Below, in pieces: positions 5,960 to 13,171 of a stretch of 13,171 nt of DNA (its first letter is position 1; each line of letters begins with the position of its first letter). Source of the stretch: Acidobacteriota bacterium. GTDB taxonomy: Bacteria > Acidobacteriota > Terriglobia > UBA7540. Where the stretch lies: positions 1 to 13,171 of the forward strand of contig JAJYJL010000075.1 in the NCBI GenBank assembly GCA_021789565.1. The letters run 5' to 3'. The notes under the pieces were generated by a model. That model saw only the letters and a list, made by a program, of their open reading frames with translations, ran no database searches and had not been told where the DNA came from. The position numbers were made by a program, and so were the translations under genes.

Positions 5960-7558
5960 TTAAGCCGGCGATTCAACTTTGGAATCGCGAGAGGCGCCGG
6001 CCTCTGCCTCAATCCGCCCGCGGCAATCCACCGGCAGAATGATGGTAAACTGCGTGCCGCGTTCGGGTTCGCTTTCGGCCCGGATGCTTCCTTTGTGCTG
6101 GCGAATGATCTGGTCTGAGATGGCGAGTCCCAGTCCGGCTCCCGTCCCCAGCCTCTTGGTTGTGAACATCGGCTCAAAGATACGCCGCAAGGTTTCTTTG
6201 GCGATGCCGACGCCGGTGTCTTTCACCTCGATCACCATTGCCTGCTCCTGCTCAGAAACGGGGAAGCGCGTTCGGGTTGTCAGGGTGCCGCCGGCGGGCA
6301 TGGCATCCATACTATTGTTGATCAGATTCAGAAACACCTGCTGAAGGTATCCCGGATCGGCATAGATCCGCGGACAGTCGCGCGCCCAGTCCATCACCAC
6401 ACGGATATGCCGGTGCTGGAGAGCAGGAGAAGAAAGCATCAGCGAATCTTCCAGAAGCCGGGCGACGTCAACCCTTTCCAGCCGAAGATCAAACTGGCGC
6501 GTCCAGGAGAGCAGTTGCTTGACGCTGCGCACAATGCTGTCGATCTGGCGTTCAATGATTTCAAGCCGTCGCGCGCCCGCAGCGCCTCCCACTCCCTGCC
6601 GCGACAGCAATTGCACGTGGCCGGAAATTGAATTCAGAGGCGTGCCGATTTCATGCGCCAGGCCGGCTGCCAACTGGCCGGCAATCGCCAGCCGCTCGGA
6701 GTGCGCCAGGCTCTTCTGTGTTTCAAACAGTTCCTCGTTGATCCGCTTCAGTTCCTCGTTCCGGCTTGCCAGCTCCGTCGTGGCGTCCTGGACCTTTTGC
6801 CCGAGCTCCGCATTAAAACTTTCATCCCGTGCCAGCATGCGGTTCAGCCGCTCGGCCAGTTGCCCGATCTCATCATGGCTTCGCACGCGGGCTCTTGCTT
6901 GCAGCGATTTCCCTTCCGCCGAGTCCATCACCCGGATCATCTCTTTGACGGGCCCGCGAATACTCTTGAGAAAAAAAATATGGATCACCAGGATGAGAAA
7001 TCCCAGCCCGGCCAGCGTCACCAGCAGATTGCGGAGCACCAGACGCTCGGTAATCACGCTCAAGTGCAGCTTGGAAACCTTCAGGTTCAGACACGCAATG
7101 GACCTGTCGTTCTGGAGGATGGTTGTCCCCATGATCCAGTAATTCCCATCCGGCGTGTCAATCGTAATCTGGTCAGGATCAGCCCGCTGATAGTCGTTGT
7201 AGTCCTGAATGTTCCGGATGTGATCAAGTTCAAGGACCTGGCCTTTCGGGTCCGTGGTCACAATCAGTTTGTGCTGCGGCACATGGGTAAAAACGTCGGC
7301 TTGGGTGATGCTGGGGAAATCATGCTCCAGTTGCTTAAGAGCGCGCATCAGGATTAGTGGATTTTCAAGAGCGTGCTCGTCCACCAGTTGCTGCGCAATC
7401 GACCGGGCCTGCGCCAGAGCCTTGCGATAGGTGTCCTCCTCCACCAGTTGGCGGGTGAGAAGCATGGCGATATAAGTCGAGACAGCGACGACGGATACAA
7501 CCGCCACCGCGATGATGAGGACGATCTTGCCCTGTAATCCAAGCCGGCGAAACGTCAT
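5960..7558 (-). CDS. Membrane sensor histidine kinase (NtrB/ZraS-like), partner of the sigma-54 regulator
   Basis: 532 residues. Transmembrane segment 1 is at about 12-34 and segment 2 at about 177-197. They enclose a periplasmic sensor region of about 140 residues with no recognised fold. HAMP is at about 198-250, and a coiled-coil-like linker at about 250-290 is rich in E, L, Q and K. The HisKA motif LAHEIGTPLN places the phospho-His at residue 302. The ATP-binding domain shows the N box (NLINNSMDA, 411-419), G1 DTGVGI (447-452), F box FEPMFTTK (461-468) and G2 GAGLGL (473-478). All catalytic motifs are intact. It autophosphorylates and should pass phosphate to Asp56 of the regulator encoded just downstream on the same strand (36-nt gap). 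The signal is unknown. It is divergent from polX. The ATG at 7558 has a weak ribosome binding site, but the N-terminus (MTFRRLGLQGKIVL) is the normal cytoplasmic start before segment 1. Confidence 0.94.
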   Translation of the reverse strand: MTFRRLGLQGKIVLIIAVAVVSVVAVSTYIAMLLTRQLVEEDTYRKALAQARSIAQQLVDEHALENPLILMRALKQLEHDFPSITQADVFTHVPQHKLIVTTDPKGQVLELDHIRNIQDYNDYQRADPDQITIDTPDGNYWIMGTTILQNDRSIACLNLKVSKLHLSVITERLVLRNLLVTLAGLGFLILVIHIFFLKSIRGPVKEMIRVMDSAEGKSLQARARVRSHDEIGQLAERLNRMLARDESFNAELGQKVQDATTELASRNEELKRINEELFETQKSLAHSERLAIAGQLAAGLAHEIGTPLNSISGHVQLLSRQGVGGAAGARRLEIIERQIDSIVRSVKQLLSWTRQFDLRLERVDVARLLEDSLMLSSPALQHRHIRVVMDWARDCPRIYADPGYLQQVFLNLINNSMDAMPAGGTLTTRTRFPVSEQEQAMVIEVKDTGVGIAKETLRRIFEPMFTTKRLGTGAGLGLAISDQIIRQHKGSIRAESEPERGTQFTIILPVDCRGRIEAEAGASRDSKVESPA

Positions 7559-7743
7559 GTTATTACGCCTGCCGATTCTAACATCTGCGCCGCCCGCAAG
7601 GAAACAACTTCAAACCGGAACTGGTAACATAATGTCAGCGGAAGAATTTTGAGTTGCTTGCTGAGGCTGATGCCAGAGGGGCGGGAAGCATCTGTGGCCG
7701 CTGGCCCGGCACTCCCCAGATTTTCAGCGCGAAAGAGGCCATC
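7559..7743. promoter_or_regulatory. Divergent intergenic region between the kinase and polX
   Basis: The 185-nt gap must hold promoters for both directions. The clearest -10 candidate for polX is CATAAT at 7628-7633, but no good -35 is visible at 16-18 nt. No sigma-54 (GG-N10-GC type) site with both elements was recognised for the kinase side. No strong hairpin or repeat was seen. Confidence 0.25.
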
Positions 7744-9477
7744 ATGGAAAATCACGAAATTGCCGCCGTTTTTGAAGAAATCTCCAACGTGATGAAGATT
7801 CTTCAGGAAGATCCGAAATGGTCCTTTAAAGCCGCCGCCTATGACCGCGCCCGGCGTTCGCTTGAAGGCTTCCACGAACGCGCTGAGGACTTGGCCCGTG
7901 ACCCCAAACGCAAACTCACCGAAATTCCCGGAGTGGGAGAAGACCTGGCCGGCAAGATCAAAGAATTGGTGGAAACCGGCAAATGCCAGTATCACCAGGA
8001 CCTGCTGAAAAAAGTCCCACGAAGCCTTTTGCAGCTTCTGGAGTTGCAGGGAGTGGGCCCGCAGAAGGTCCGCCTGTTCCACAAGGAACTGGGCGTCAAT
8101 ACCGTTGAAGACCTTGAGAAGGCAGTCAAAGCGGGAAAGTTGCACGGACTGCCCGGCATGAGCGCCAAAACGGAAGAAAACATTCTGAAGGCCCTTGAGA
8201 CTTTCCAGCGTGCTGCCGGGCGTTTCCGGCTGGACACCGCATTCGAAACCGCAGAAGAGTTGACACGGTATCTGAAGAAGCAGAAAGAAGTGGAAGAGGT
8301 CACGCCCGCCGGCTCGCTGCGCCGTGGGCGCGAAACCGTGGGCGATCTCGACCTGCTGGTGACGGGGACAGACCACGCAAAGACTGCGGACCATTTCTCA
8401 AAGTATTCCGGCGTTGAACAAATTCTGGGCAAGGGCGAAGACAAGGTCAGCGTCAAGCTCAAGAACGGCATGCAGGTCGACGTCCGGCTGCTGGAGCGCG
8501 AGCAGTGCGGCGCGGCGCTGATGTATTTTACCGGCTCCAAGGAGCACAACATCGCTCTGCGTGAACGCGCCAGAAAGCAGGGCTGGAAACTGAGCGAATA
8601 CGGTCTGTTCGAGGGCGAAAAAGTTCTGGCCAGCCGCACGGAAGAAGAGGTCTATAAGAAATTCGGCCTGCAGTGGATTCCGCCGGAATTGCGGGAGGAC
8701 CACGGAGAAATCGAAGCAGCGGAAAAGGGCAAGCTGCCGAAGCTCGTTGAACTGAAGGACATCAAAGGCGATCTGCAGATGCACACCACCGCTTCCGACG
8801 GTAAGGCCAGCGTGGAAGAGATGGCCGAAGCCGCCAAAAAGCTGGGCTATGAGTACATCCTGATCACTGACCACTCAAAAGCGGTGACCATCGCCAATGG
8901 CCTGGACGAGAAACGCGCCGTTGAAAACATCAAGCGCATCCACGCTGCGCGCAAAAAAGTGAAAGACATTGAGATTTGGGCCGGCGCCGAAGTGGACATC
9001 ATGGGCGATGGCCATCTCGATTATCCGGATGATTTGCTGAAGCAGTTTGACATCGTGCTGGCCAGCGTCCACTCGCGCATGAACATGCCTGCGGAAGAAA
9101 TGACCGCGCGCCTGCTGAAAGCCCTTGAAAATCCTTACGTGCGAATCCTGGGGCACCCGACAGGCCGCCAAATTCTGCGACGCGACCCCTTCCAGTTCGA
9201 CGTGGAAAAAGTTTTTGCTTCCGCCAAAAAGCATGGGGTCATTCTGGAATTGAACGGCAACCCGGAACGGCTGGACCTTTCAGCCCAGCACGTCAAGCTG
9301 GCTAAAGAGCGCGGCATGAAAGTCATTATCTCAACCGACGCCCACCACCCCGACCATTTCCAGTTGATGCGCTACGGCGTGATCACTGCGCGCCGCGGCT
9401 GGCTGGAAAAGAAAGACGTGCTCAACACGCTGCCGGCAGCAAAACTCCTCACGGCGTTGCGCCCGGTCCCAAAATAG
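7744..9477 (+). CDS. polX: DNA polymerase/3'-5' exonuclease PolX (family X polymerase with PHP domain)
   Basis: 577 residues from the ATG at 7744. This start is chosen over an in-frame one at 7654 because AAAGAGG (7732-7738) sits 5 nt before it, the family begins with a helix like NHEIAAVFEEISN, and the length matches other PolX proteins. Order of parts: N-terminal 8-kDa/helix-hairpin-helix region (ITEIPGVGEDLAGK-type loop about residue 58-70, second hairpin LQGVGPQKV near 101-109), nucleotidyltransferase palm with GSLRRG (190-195), catalytic GDLD (Asp201, Asp203) and third Asp246, then a C-terminal PHP phosphoesterase domain from about 340 (DLQMHT 343-348, ITDHS, GHPTGR, STDAHH with Asp532 and His534). 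It fills short gaps in base-excision repair; the PHP domain gives Mn-dependent 3'-5' exonuclease/AP activity. The first PHP His of the usual DLHxH is Gln345, a substitution also recalled for Thermus PolX. Single gene, cytoplasmic. Confidence 0.96.
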   Translation: MENHEIAAVFEEISNVMKILQEDPKWSFKAAAYDRARRSLEGFHERAEDLARDPKRKLTEIPGVGEDLAGKIKELVETGKCQYHQDLLKKVPRSLLQLLELQGVGPQKVRLFHKELGVNTVEDLEKAVKAGKLHGLPGMSAKTEENILKALETFQRAAGRFRLDTAFETAEELTRYLKKQKEVEEVTPAGSLRRGRETVGDLDLLVTGTDHAKTADHFSKYSGVEQILGKGEDKVSVKLKNGMQVDVRLLEREQCGAALMYFTGSKEHNIALRERARKQGWKLSEYGLFEGEKVLASRTEEEVYKKFGLQWIPPELREDHGEIEAAEKGKLPKLVELKDIKGDLQMHTTASDGKASVEEMAEAAKKLGYEYILITDHSKAVTIANGLDEKRAVENIKRIHAARKKVKDIEIWAGAEVDIMGDGHLDYPDDLLKQFDIVLASVHSRMNMPAEEMTARLLKALENPYVRILGHPTGRQILRRDPFQFDVEKVFASAKKHGVILELNGNPERLDLSAQHVKLAKERGMKVIISTDAHHPDHFQLMRYGVITARRGWLEKKDVLNTLPAAKLLTALRPVPK

Positions 9478-9484
9478 TTGTAGG

Positions 9485-9507
9485 TTCTGAGTTCCGAATT
9501 CTGAGTT
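9485..9507. repeat. Short direct repeat TTCTGAGTT x2
   Basis: TTCTGAGTT occurs at 9485-9493 and 9499-9507, directly after polX. TGAGTTCCGAA (9488-9498) also has an inverted near-copy, TTCAGAACTCA (9961-9971, one mismatch), on the far side of the broken VOC gene. Such words recur between genes in some soil bacteria; here they could simply be a low-complexity relic. Confidence 0.4.
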
Positions 9508-9588
9508 ATGATTTCCCCAATAGCGAAGGTTTCTCCAGCACACAGATCGGGGCATAAAATCAATATATCGCTTGAACAGGGGTATCCA

Positions 9589-9836
9589 ATGCCAACAACG
9601 TGAGACCCAACCCGGAAGGCTACCACTCGGTGACGTCGTATCTCATCGTCAAAGGGGCGGCGAAGGCGATTGAGTTCTACAAGCAGGCGTTTGGGGCCAC
9701 AGAAACATTTCGCATGCCGCAACCCGATGGAAGAATTGGTCACGCCGAATTGAAAATTGGCAATTCGACCATCATGCTGGCTGACGAATTTCCGGAGAGA
9801 AATATCCACAGGCCGGAATCACTGGGCGGCACACCG
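9589..9836 (+). pseudogene. Broken VOC (glyoxalase/PhnB-like) gene: frameshifted start and lost C-terminal half
   Basis: From 9600 the frame reads VRPNPEGYHSVTSYLIV, then AAKAIEFYKQAFGA, MPQPDGRIGHAELKIGNS, IMLADEFPE and SLGGTP. This is the first beta-alpha-beta-beta-beta half of a VOC-family protein of the kind usually about 150 residues long. The natural start is ATG 9589, with AGGGG (9578-9582) 6 nt upstream, but it runs MPTT and then TGA at 9601-9603. One missing base near 9598 would restore M-P-T-N-V-R-P. After GGTP (about 9836) the similarity stops. The frame runs on to TAA at 9972-9974 through unrelated sequence, so the second metal-binding half is absent. A GTG start at 9600 could still yield 124 residues, but its spacing from the ribosome binding site (17 nt) is poor. 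The function is lost or unknown. Confidence 0.75.
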
Positions 9837-10051
9837 CGGCACATTGAAATCACACACCCGCAACCACGGCCAGAGTTTTTCCATTCGTGGTTTACTGTAG
9901 CGGCCCAGGAATTTAATCACCGGGCCGTGTCGGCGGTGGGCCTTGTTTCATACTTCATCCTTCAGAACTCATAATTGAGGCTCCGCCTTCCCGTTTTCGC
10001 CGTCCTCGTTCATAATTTAAGGTTGGGACTTTTGGCCACTACTGGAGGCGA
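9837..10051. other. Intergenic stretch with no recognised gene
   Basis: This stretch holds the non-homologous tail of the broken VOC frame and the upstream region of the HAD gene. It has one hairpin, AACCACG with CGTGGTT (about 9864-9894), without a T-run. A possible -10, CATAAT at 10010-10015, lies about 40 nt before the HAD start. Nothing else is recognisable. Confidence 0.35.
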
Positions 10052-10756
10052 ATGCAAAGGCAAATCGAGTTACCTGCGGCAGTCATTTTTGATATGGATG
10101 GCGTATTGGTGAACAGCAACCCTTACCACCTGGCAAAGTGGGTTGAATTCCTTGATCATCACAAGATCAGTTACAAGGAAGAAGAATTACCGGAGTTGAT
10201 TCTCGGCACGCGGAACGACGCGGCCTTCCGGCATTTTCTGGGGCCGGACCTGACGCCCGAGGAAACCCACCGGCTGAGCGAAGAGATTGAAGAGACCTTC
10301 CGCAAAGTCTTCAAGCCGCACGCCAGACCCTTGCCGGGGCTCGATGCGCTGATCAGGGAATGCCACGCGGCGGGGATTCCCATGGCGGTGGCCTCTTCGG
10401 CAGTGAGAAGCAATATTGAGTTCGTGGTGGACGCGCTGGGCTACCGCCCCTATTTTCAAACCATGGTGAGCGGCGACGATGTGACCCACGCCAAGCCCGA
10501 CCCGGAGATTTATCTGAAGGCGGCGGAATATCTGGGCATCAACCCGGCCGACGCCGTGGCTTTTGAAGATTCCTACGTGGGGATTGGCGCCGTGAATAAT
10601 GCCGGGATGAAGTGTGTCGCCATCGCTTCAACTTTCCCTATTGAAAGGCTGGCGCCGCTGGCCGACCTGGCCGTTCCGAGCTTTGAGGACATCAACCTGG
10701 AAAAACTCCGCTCGCTCTTTGTGGCCGAGGGCGAATCATCCAGCGTGGCGCGCTGA
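10052..10756 (+). CDS. HAD-superfamily hydrolase (beta-phosphoglucomutase / sugar phosphatase-like)
   Basis: 234 residues, full length for subfamily IA HAD proteins. Motif I is FDMDGVLVNS (13-22) with nucleophile Asp14 and acid/base Asp16. The helical C1 cap is at about 24-95. Motif II is VASSA (113-117), motif III Lys148 in KPDPE (148-152), and motif IV FEDSYVGIGA (171-180) with Glu172/Asp173. The MDGVLVNSN start and KPDPEIYL/FEDSxxGI phrases are those of the beta-phosphoglucomutase and 2-deoxyglucose-6-phosphatase group. The substrate is therefore probably a hexose phosphate; mutase and phosphatase cannot be told apart here. Cytoplasmic. GGAGG (10044-10048) lies 3 nt before the ATG, a tight spacing. 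It converges with the PAP2 gene, with only 11 nt between the stops and no visible terminator. Confidence 0.9.
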   Translation: MQRQIELPAAVIFDMDGVLVNSNPYHLAKWVEFLDHHKISYKEEELPELILGTRNDAAFRHFLGPDLTPEETHRLSEEIEETFRKVFKPHARPLPGLDALIRECHAAGIPMAVASSAVRSNIEFVVDALGYRPYFQTMVSGDDVTHAKPDPEIYLKAAEYLGINPADAVAFEDSYVGIGAVNNAGMKCVAIASTFPIERLAPLADLAVPSFEDINLEKLRSLFVAEGESSSVAR

Positions 10757-10767
10757 GCCGAACGGAT

Positions 10768-11622
10768 TCAGTGGCGCAGCACCGCAAAATGGCTGATGGT
10801 GAAGCCCAGCGCCGCTCCCGCAAAAACGTCTGAGGGGAAATGATCCTGGAGGGTGATTCGCGAAAAGCCCACCAGGCTTGCCAGCCCGTATGCCACCCAC
10901 GGCACCCAGCGATGCCGCCGGTAACGCTCCGCGAAGATCGTCGCAATGGAAAATGCTGCGATCGTATGGCCGGAGGGAAATCCGCCATTGCCCACATAAA
11001 ACGGGCCCTTGCGCCGCATGAAAAATGAGTCGGAAAAATCACCGTTTGGGGCGATTTGCTTCGGCGGCACGCGCTGAGCTACATCTCTGATGACCAGGGC
11101 CAGAATTTCGGAATCCGCGACCGACTCCGCCGATAATTGCACCGTCTTCTGCAAGTAGGAATCGTGCCGGGCAAGGCCCAGGCCGTAAACCGATGCCGGA
11201 AACAACGCCATCCCCCAAATGGCATTGCGGCTGCTCATCACGTTGTTAAAAGAGTTGAAGGTCCCGGTGCGACGGAAGTAAGGCGTGTCGTGAGGGTCGA
11301 GCGCAATCAGCCCTGCCGTGGCGCCCACCACCCCAAGCGTCGGCAACCAGTGCCTGCCCTTCGCCAGCGACTTGGGAAACAACCAGATGCGCTTCTGGTC
11401 GTGCAGGACATTTCCGCCCAGCAGCTTCCAGGAAACTTCACGTGGAGGCCGGGCGGCATTGCTCGATTCCTGAGTCTGCTGCGGGACAGGTTTACGTTGA
11501 GCGCACGCGGGCCATGCTCCTTCAGTGATCAGGAAAAAACTCAGAAGCGAAATAAATAGCGCCACGCACTGGCGCCGTTTGCCCACCCGCTTAGTACGTA
11601 GCGCGTCCACCGGAAATGTCAT
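10768..11622 (-). CDS. Membrane phosphatase of the PAP2 family
   Basis: 284 residues from the ATG at 11622. A longer in-frame start at 11823 lies wholly inside the SDR gene and yields a basic, non-conserved extension, so it is rejected. A signal-peptide-like segment (VALFISLLSFFLITEGAW) is followed by a Q/P/R-rich linker and several hydrophobic helices. PAP2 motif C2 is FPSGH, and C3 is GFSRITLQDHFPSDVF with the SR and H of the active site. The classical C1 KxxxxxxRP is replaced by R-V-P-P before PNGDFSDSFF; I recall this variant from PAP2 proteins of acidobacteria, so it may be a subfamily trait rather than a defect. Likely role: dephosphorylation of lipid phosphates (undecaprenyl-PP or phosphatidate) on the outer face of the membrane. 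The start overlaps the end of the SDR gene by 32 nt, suggesting coupled translation. Confidence 0.85.
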   Translation of the reverse strand: MTFPVDALRTKRVGKRRQCVALFISLLSFFLITEGAWPACAQRKPVPQQTQESSNAARPPREVSWKLLGGNVLHDQKRIWLFPKSLAKGRHWLPTLGVVGATAGLIALDPHDTPYFRRTGTFNSFNNVMSSRNAIWGMALFPASVYGLGLARHDSYLQKTVQLSAESVADSEILALVIRDVAQRVPPKQIAPNGDFSDSFFMRRKGPFYVGNGGFPSGHTIAAFSIATIFAERYRRHRWVPWVAYGLASLVGFSRITLQDHFPSDVFAGAALGFTISHFAVLRH

Positions 11623-12343
11623 AGCACTGCCCCGTGGTAAAAGACGACTCCTTTGAAGCGAGGAAGTGGACGAGGGCGGCAATTTCTTCGATCCTGCCCG
11701 TGCGCCCCATGGGAATCTTGCTGAGCATGTAATCCAACGTCGTCTTTGAAACGTTGTCCAGAATTTTTGTTTGGACCACCGCAGGCGCGATGCTGTTGAC
11801 TGTGACATCGCCCTTACCGGCAACTTCCTTGGCCAGCGACTTGGTCAGGCAGATCACCGCAGCTTTGGTTGCTGAATAAGGGACCAGCGTCGGGTTGCCT
11901 TCCTTGCCGGCGATGGAGGCAACGTTAACGATGCGTCCATATTTCCGCTCCAGCATCTCGCCGATCACCGCCTTGCAGGTCAGGAAAACTCCCTTCAGGT
12001 TCACGGCGTAAACCTGGTCGAGGTCCTGTTCGTTCAATTCCGTCAGCGGCAGAGTTCTGCCGGCGATCCCGGCGTTGTTCACCAGGATATCAATCGGCCC
12101 AAGCTGCCGGCGGACTTCGCCGAAAGCTTTTTCGACCGATGAAGCCGATGAGACGTCGCATTCAACGCCTGCGCCGCCGGTCGATTGCGCCACGGAACGG
12201 GCAAGGTCTAATTTCAGGTCCAGCACCGCAACGCGGGCGCCGGCCGCGGCCAGCCTGCGCACAATACCTTCGCCGATGCCCTGCCCTCCTCCGGTAACGA
12301 TAGCGATCTGGTCTTTCAAACTGAAGAAATTCTGCTCACTCAT
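11591..12343 (-). CDS. Short-chain dehydrogenase/reductase, probable sugar (acid) dehydrogenase
   Basis: 250 residues from the ATG at 12343, which has AAAGGA about 9 nt upstream. A TTG at 12352 sits right against that site and is less likely. Classical SDR: TGGGQGIG nucleotide loop (17-24), Asp42 at the end of the second strand (favours NAD over NADP), NNAG (89-92), and the catalytic set Asn115, Ser143, Tyr156, Lys160. The C-terminal TTGQCYDISGG is typical of the gluconate-5-dehydrogenase / 2-keto-3-deoxy-sugar-acid dehydrogenase / FabG-like cluster. It lies 68 nt downstream of an enolase-superfamily dehydratase on the same strand. Oxidation of a sugar or of the 2-keto-3-deoxy-acid made by that dehydratase is therefore the likely role (inference); fatty-acid reduction is less likely. 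PAP2 follows with an overlap. Confidence 0.9.
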   Translation of the reverse strand: MSEQNFFSLKDQIAIVTGGGQGIGEGIVRRLAAAGARVAVLDLKLDLARSVAQSTGGAGVECDVSSASSVEKAFGEVRRQLGPIDILVNNAGIAGRTLPLTELNEQDLDQVYAVNLKGVFLTCKAVIGEMLERKYGRIVNVASIAGKEGNPTLVPYSATKAAVICLTKSLAKEVAGKGDVTVNSIAPAVVQTKILDNVSKTTLDYMLSKIPMGRTGRIEEIAALVHFLASKESSFTTGQCYDISGGRATY

Positions 12344-12411
12344 TCCAATCAATCCTTTTGAGCGGGAATTGGGTTCAACCTTAACAGCAAACCTGGTGTT
12401 CTGAAGTCAGC

Positions 12412-13171
12412 CTACTCGATAATGTCAAAACGCTTGAGCCCTTCTTCGTCGATGGTTAATCCGAGGCCGGGCAGGTCCTCATTCAGTTCGATGTAACCAT
12501 CCACGGGCATTGGTTCGCCTTTAAAAATATACCAGAAGAGTTCGTTGCCGACTTCCACATCGACCGGTGGGAAGAACTCGGCCATGGGAGAGTTGTAGCT
12601 GGCCATCACCACGTGGAAATTGTGCATCTGGCCGGCGTGCGGAATGACAGGGACTTCAAAAGCTTCCGCCATCGCCTGGATTTTCTTCGCCTGGGTAATG
12701 CCACCCACGCGATTGGTATCAAACTGGATATAGTCAATCGCCTTGGCCTCAAGAAGCTGCCGGAAGCCGTAAATCGTAAACTCGTGTTCGCCGCCGGAGA
12801 TCGGAACCACGTTCAGGGCCTTCAGCGCCGCATAGCCTGCGATGTCATCAGGAATCACGGGTTCTTCCAGCCAGCGCAGATTGTATTTGGCCGTCAGCGG
12901 AATCATTCGCCGGGCATAGTCGAGCGTCCAGCCCATGTAGGCGTCCGCCATCAGGTCGATTTCTTCTCCAATCACTTCCCGCGCAGTCCGCAGCAGTTCA
13001 AGGTTCTTCTGCATCCCCGCCGCGCCATCCACGGGGCCCCACCCGAACCGCAATTTCATGGCGCGATAGCCCTGGTCTTTATACTGCTGCACTTCGCGGG
13101 CCAGACCGTCGAGAGGCTGGCTGTAAAGCCGGCTGGCATACACCGGAATCTTCTGCTTGGTCTTGCCGCCC
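12412..13171 (-). CDS. Enolase-superfamily sugar-acid dehydratase, RhmD-like (5' end outside the window)
   Basis: The frame is open to the window edge. The visible part begins with G-G-K-T-K-Q-K-I-P-V-Y-A-S, the usual inter-domain strand of mandelate-racemase-type enzymes, so a GTG at 13143 is not the true start and about 120-150 N-terminal residues (capping domain) are missing. The barrel shows MKLRFGWGP, metal-ligand strands with Asp (LMADAYMGW), Glu (RWLEEP) and Glu (SGGEHEF), then DTNRVGGIT and the catalytic-His strand VIPHAGQ. The GWGPVDG.AGM, DAYMGW and GEHE phrases match L-rhamnonate dehydratases best. The reaction would be dehydration of an aldonic acid to a 2-keto-3-deoxy acid with Mg2+. 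L-rhamnonate is the favoured substrate, but fuconate, galactonate or arabinonate are possible. The end carries LPGLGLTIDEE, the common closing segment. First visible gene of the operon with the SDR and PAP2. Confidence 0.9.
   Translation of the reverse strand, partial: GGKTKQKIPVYASRLYSQPLDGLAREVQQYKDQGYRAMKLRFGWGPVDGAAGMQKNLELLRTAREVIGEEIDLMADAYMGWTLDYARRMIPLTAKYNLRWLEEPVIPDDIAGYAALKALNVVPISGGEHEFTIYGFRQLLEAKAIDYIQFDTNRVGGITQAKKIQAMAEAFEVPVIPHAGQMHNFHVVMASYNSPMAEFFPPVDVEVGNELFWYIFKGEPMPVDGYIELNEDLPGLGLTIDEEGLKRFDIIE

Noticed and set aside
7654..7743. Upstream in-frame start for polX adding 30 residues
   Set aside because: The extension is not conserved PolX sequence, and a good ribosome binding site stands before the ATG at 7744.
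8398..8874. Minus-strand open frames inside polX
   Set aside because: Shadows of a well-supported gene; no recognisable protein or translation signals.
11623..11823. N-terminal extension of the PAP2 gene into the SDR gene
   Set aside because: The extra 67 residues are basic, out of character and antisense-free only because they lie in another frame of the SDR gene; the ATG at 11622 precedes the membrane signal.

Overview
The window is about 57% G+C bacterial chromosomal DNA. It carries no phage, plasmid or CRISPR features. The gene mix suggests an Acidobacteriota-like soil or sediment bacterium: DUF1080 and clan GH-D glycosidases for plant sugars, an NtrC-type two-component pair, a PolX with a PHP domain, an ACT+DUF5612 protein better known from archaea, an R-x-PP type PAP2 phosphatase, and an intergenic repeat with arms CGTCATTCCG/CGGAATGACG. 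This assignment is an inference from gene content; there is no rRNA or marker gene to prove it.

Layout. At 1-80 is the last codons of a gene that enters from the left, possibly a transposase. At 196-873 (+) is a secreted DUF1080 protein. It converges with a Tat-type lipoprotein alpha-galactosidase-like enzyme at 1085-3301 (-), and a nested palindromic repeat lies between them. The GH gene is divergent from an ACT+DUF5612 gene (3587-4243, +). That gene has a roughly 230-base leader ending in an intrinsic terminator directly before the ribosome binding site, with a segment resembling the core of a SAM-I-clan riboswitch. At 4320-4556 (-) is a nitroreductase remnant. Next to it are a sigma-54 response regulator (4550-5923, -) and its histidine kinase (5960-7558, -), expressed in the order kinase then regulator. 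The kinase is divergent from polX (7744-9477, +). At 9589-9836 is a broken VOC/glyoxalase gene, followed by a HAD phosphatase/phosphoglucomutase-like gene (10052-10756, +). On the right, a probable minus-strand operon runs from an enolase-superfamily sugar-acid dehydratase (cut by the window edge) through an SDR dehydrogenase to a PAP2 phosphatase.

How the genes fit together. Three loci point to carbohydrate use: the secreted DUF1080 protein plus GH36-like lipoprotein, the dehydratase plus SDR pair for sugar-acid catabolism, and the HAD sugar-phosphate enzyme. The kinase/regulator pair is a self-contained sensor of unknown signal. PolX is a housekeeping repair polymerase.

The most interesting observation is the attenuated leader in front of the DUF5612 gene. 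If the riboswitch resemblance is real, it links an uncharacterised protein family to methionine/SAM metabolism. The two gene wrecks (SagB-type nitroreductase, VOC protein) and the short repeats mark spots where the chromosome has been rearranged.
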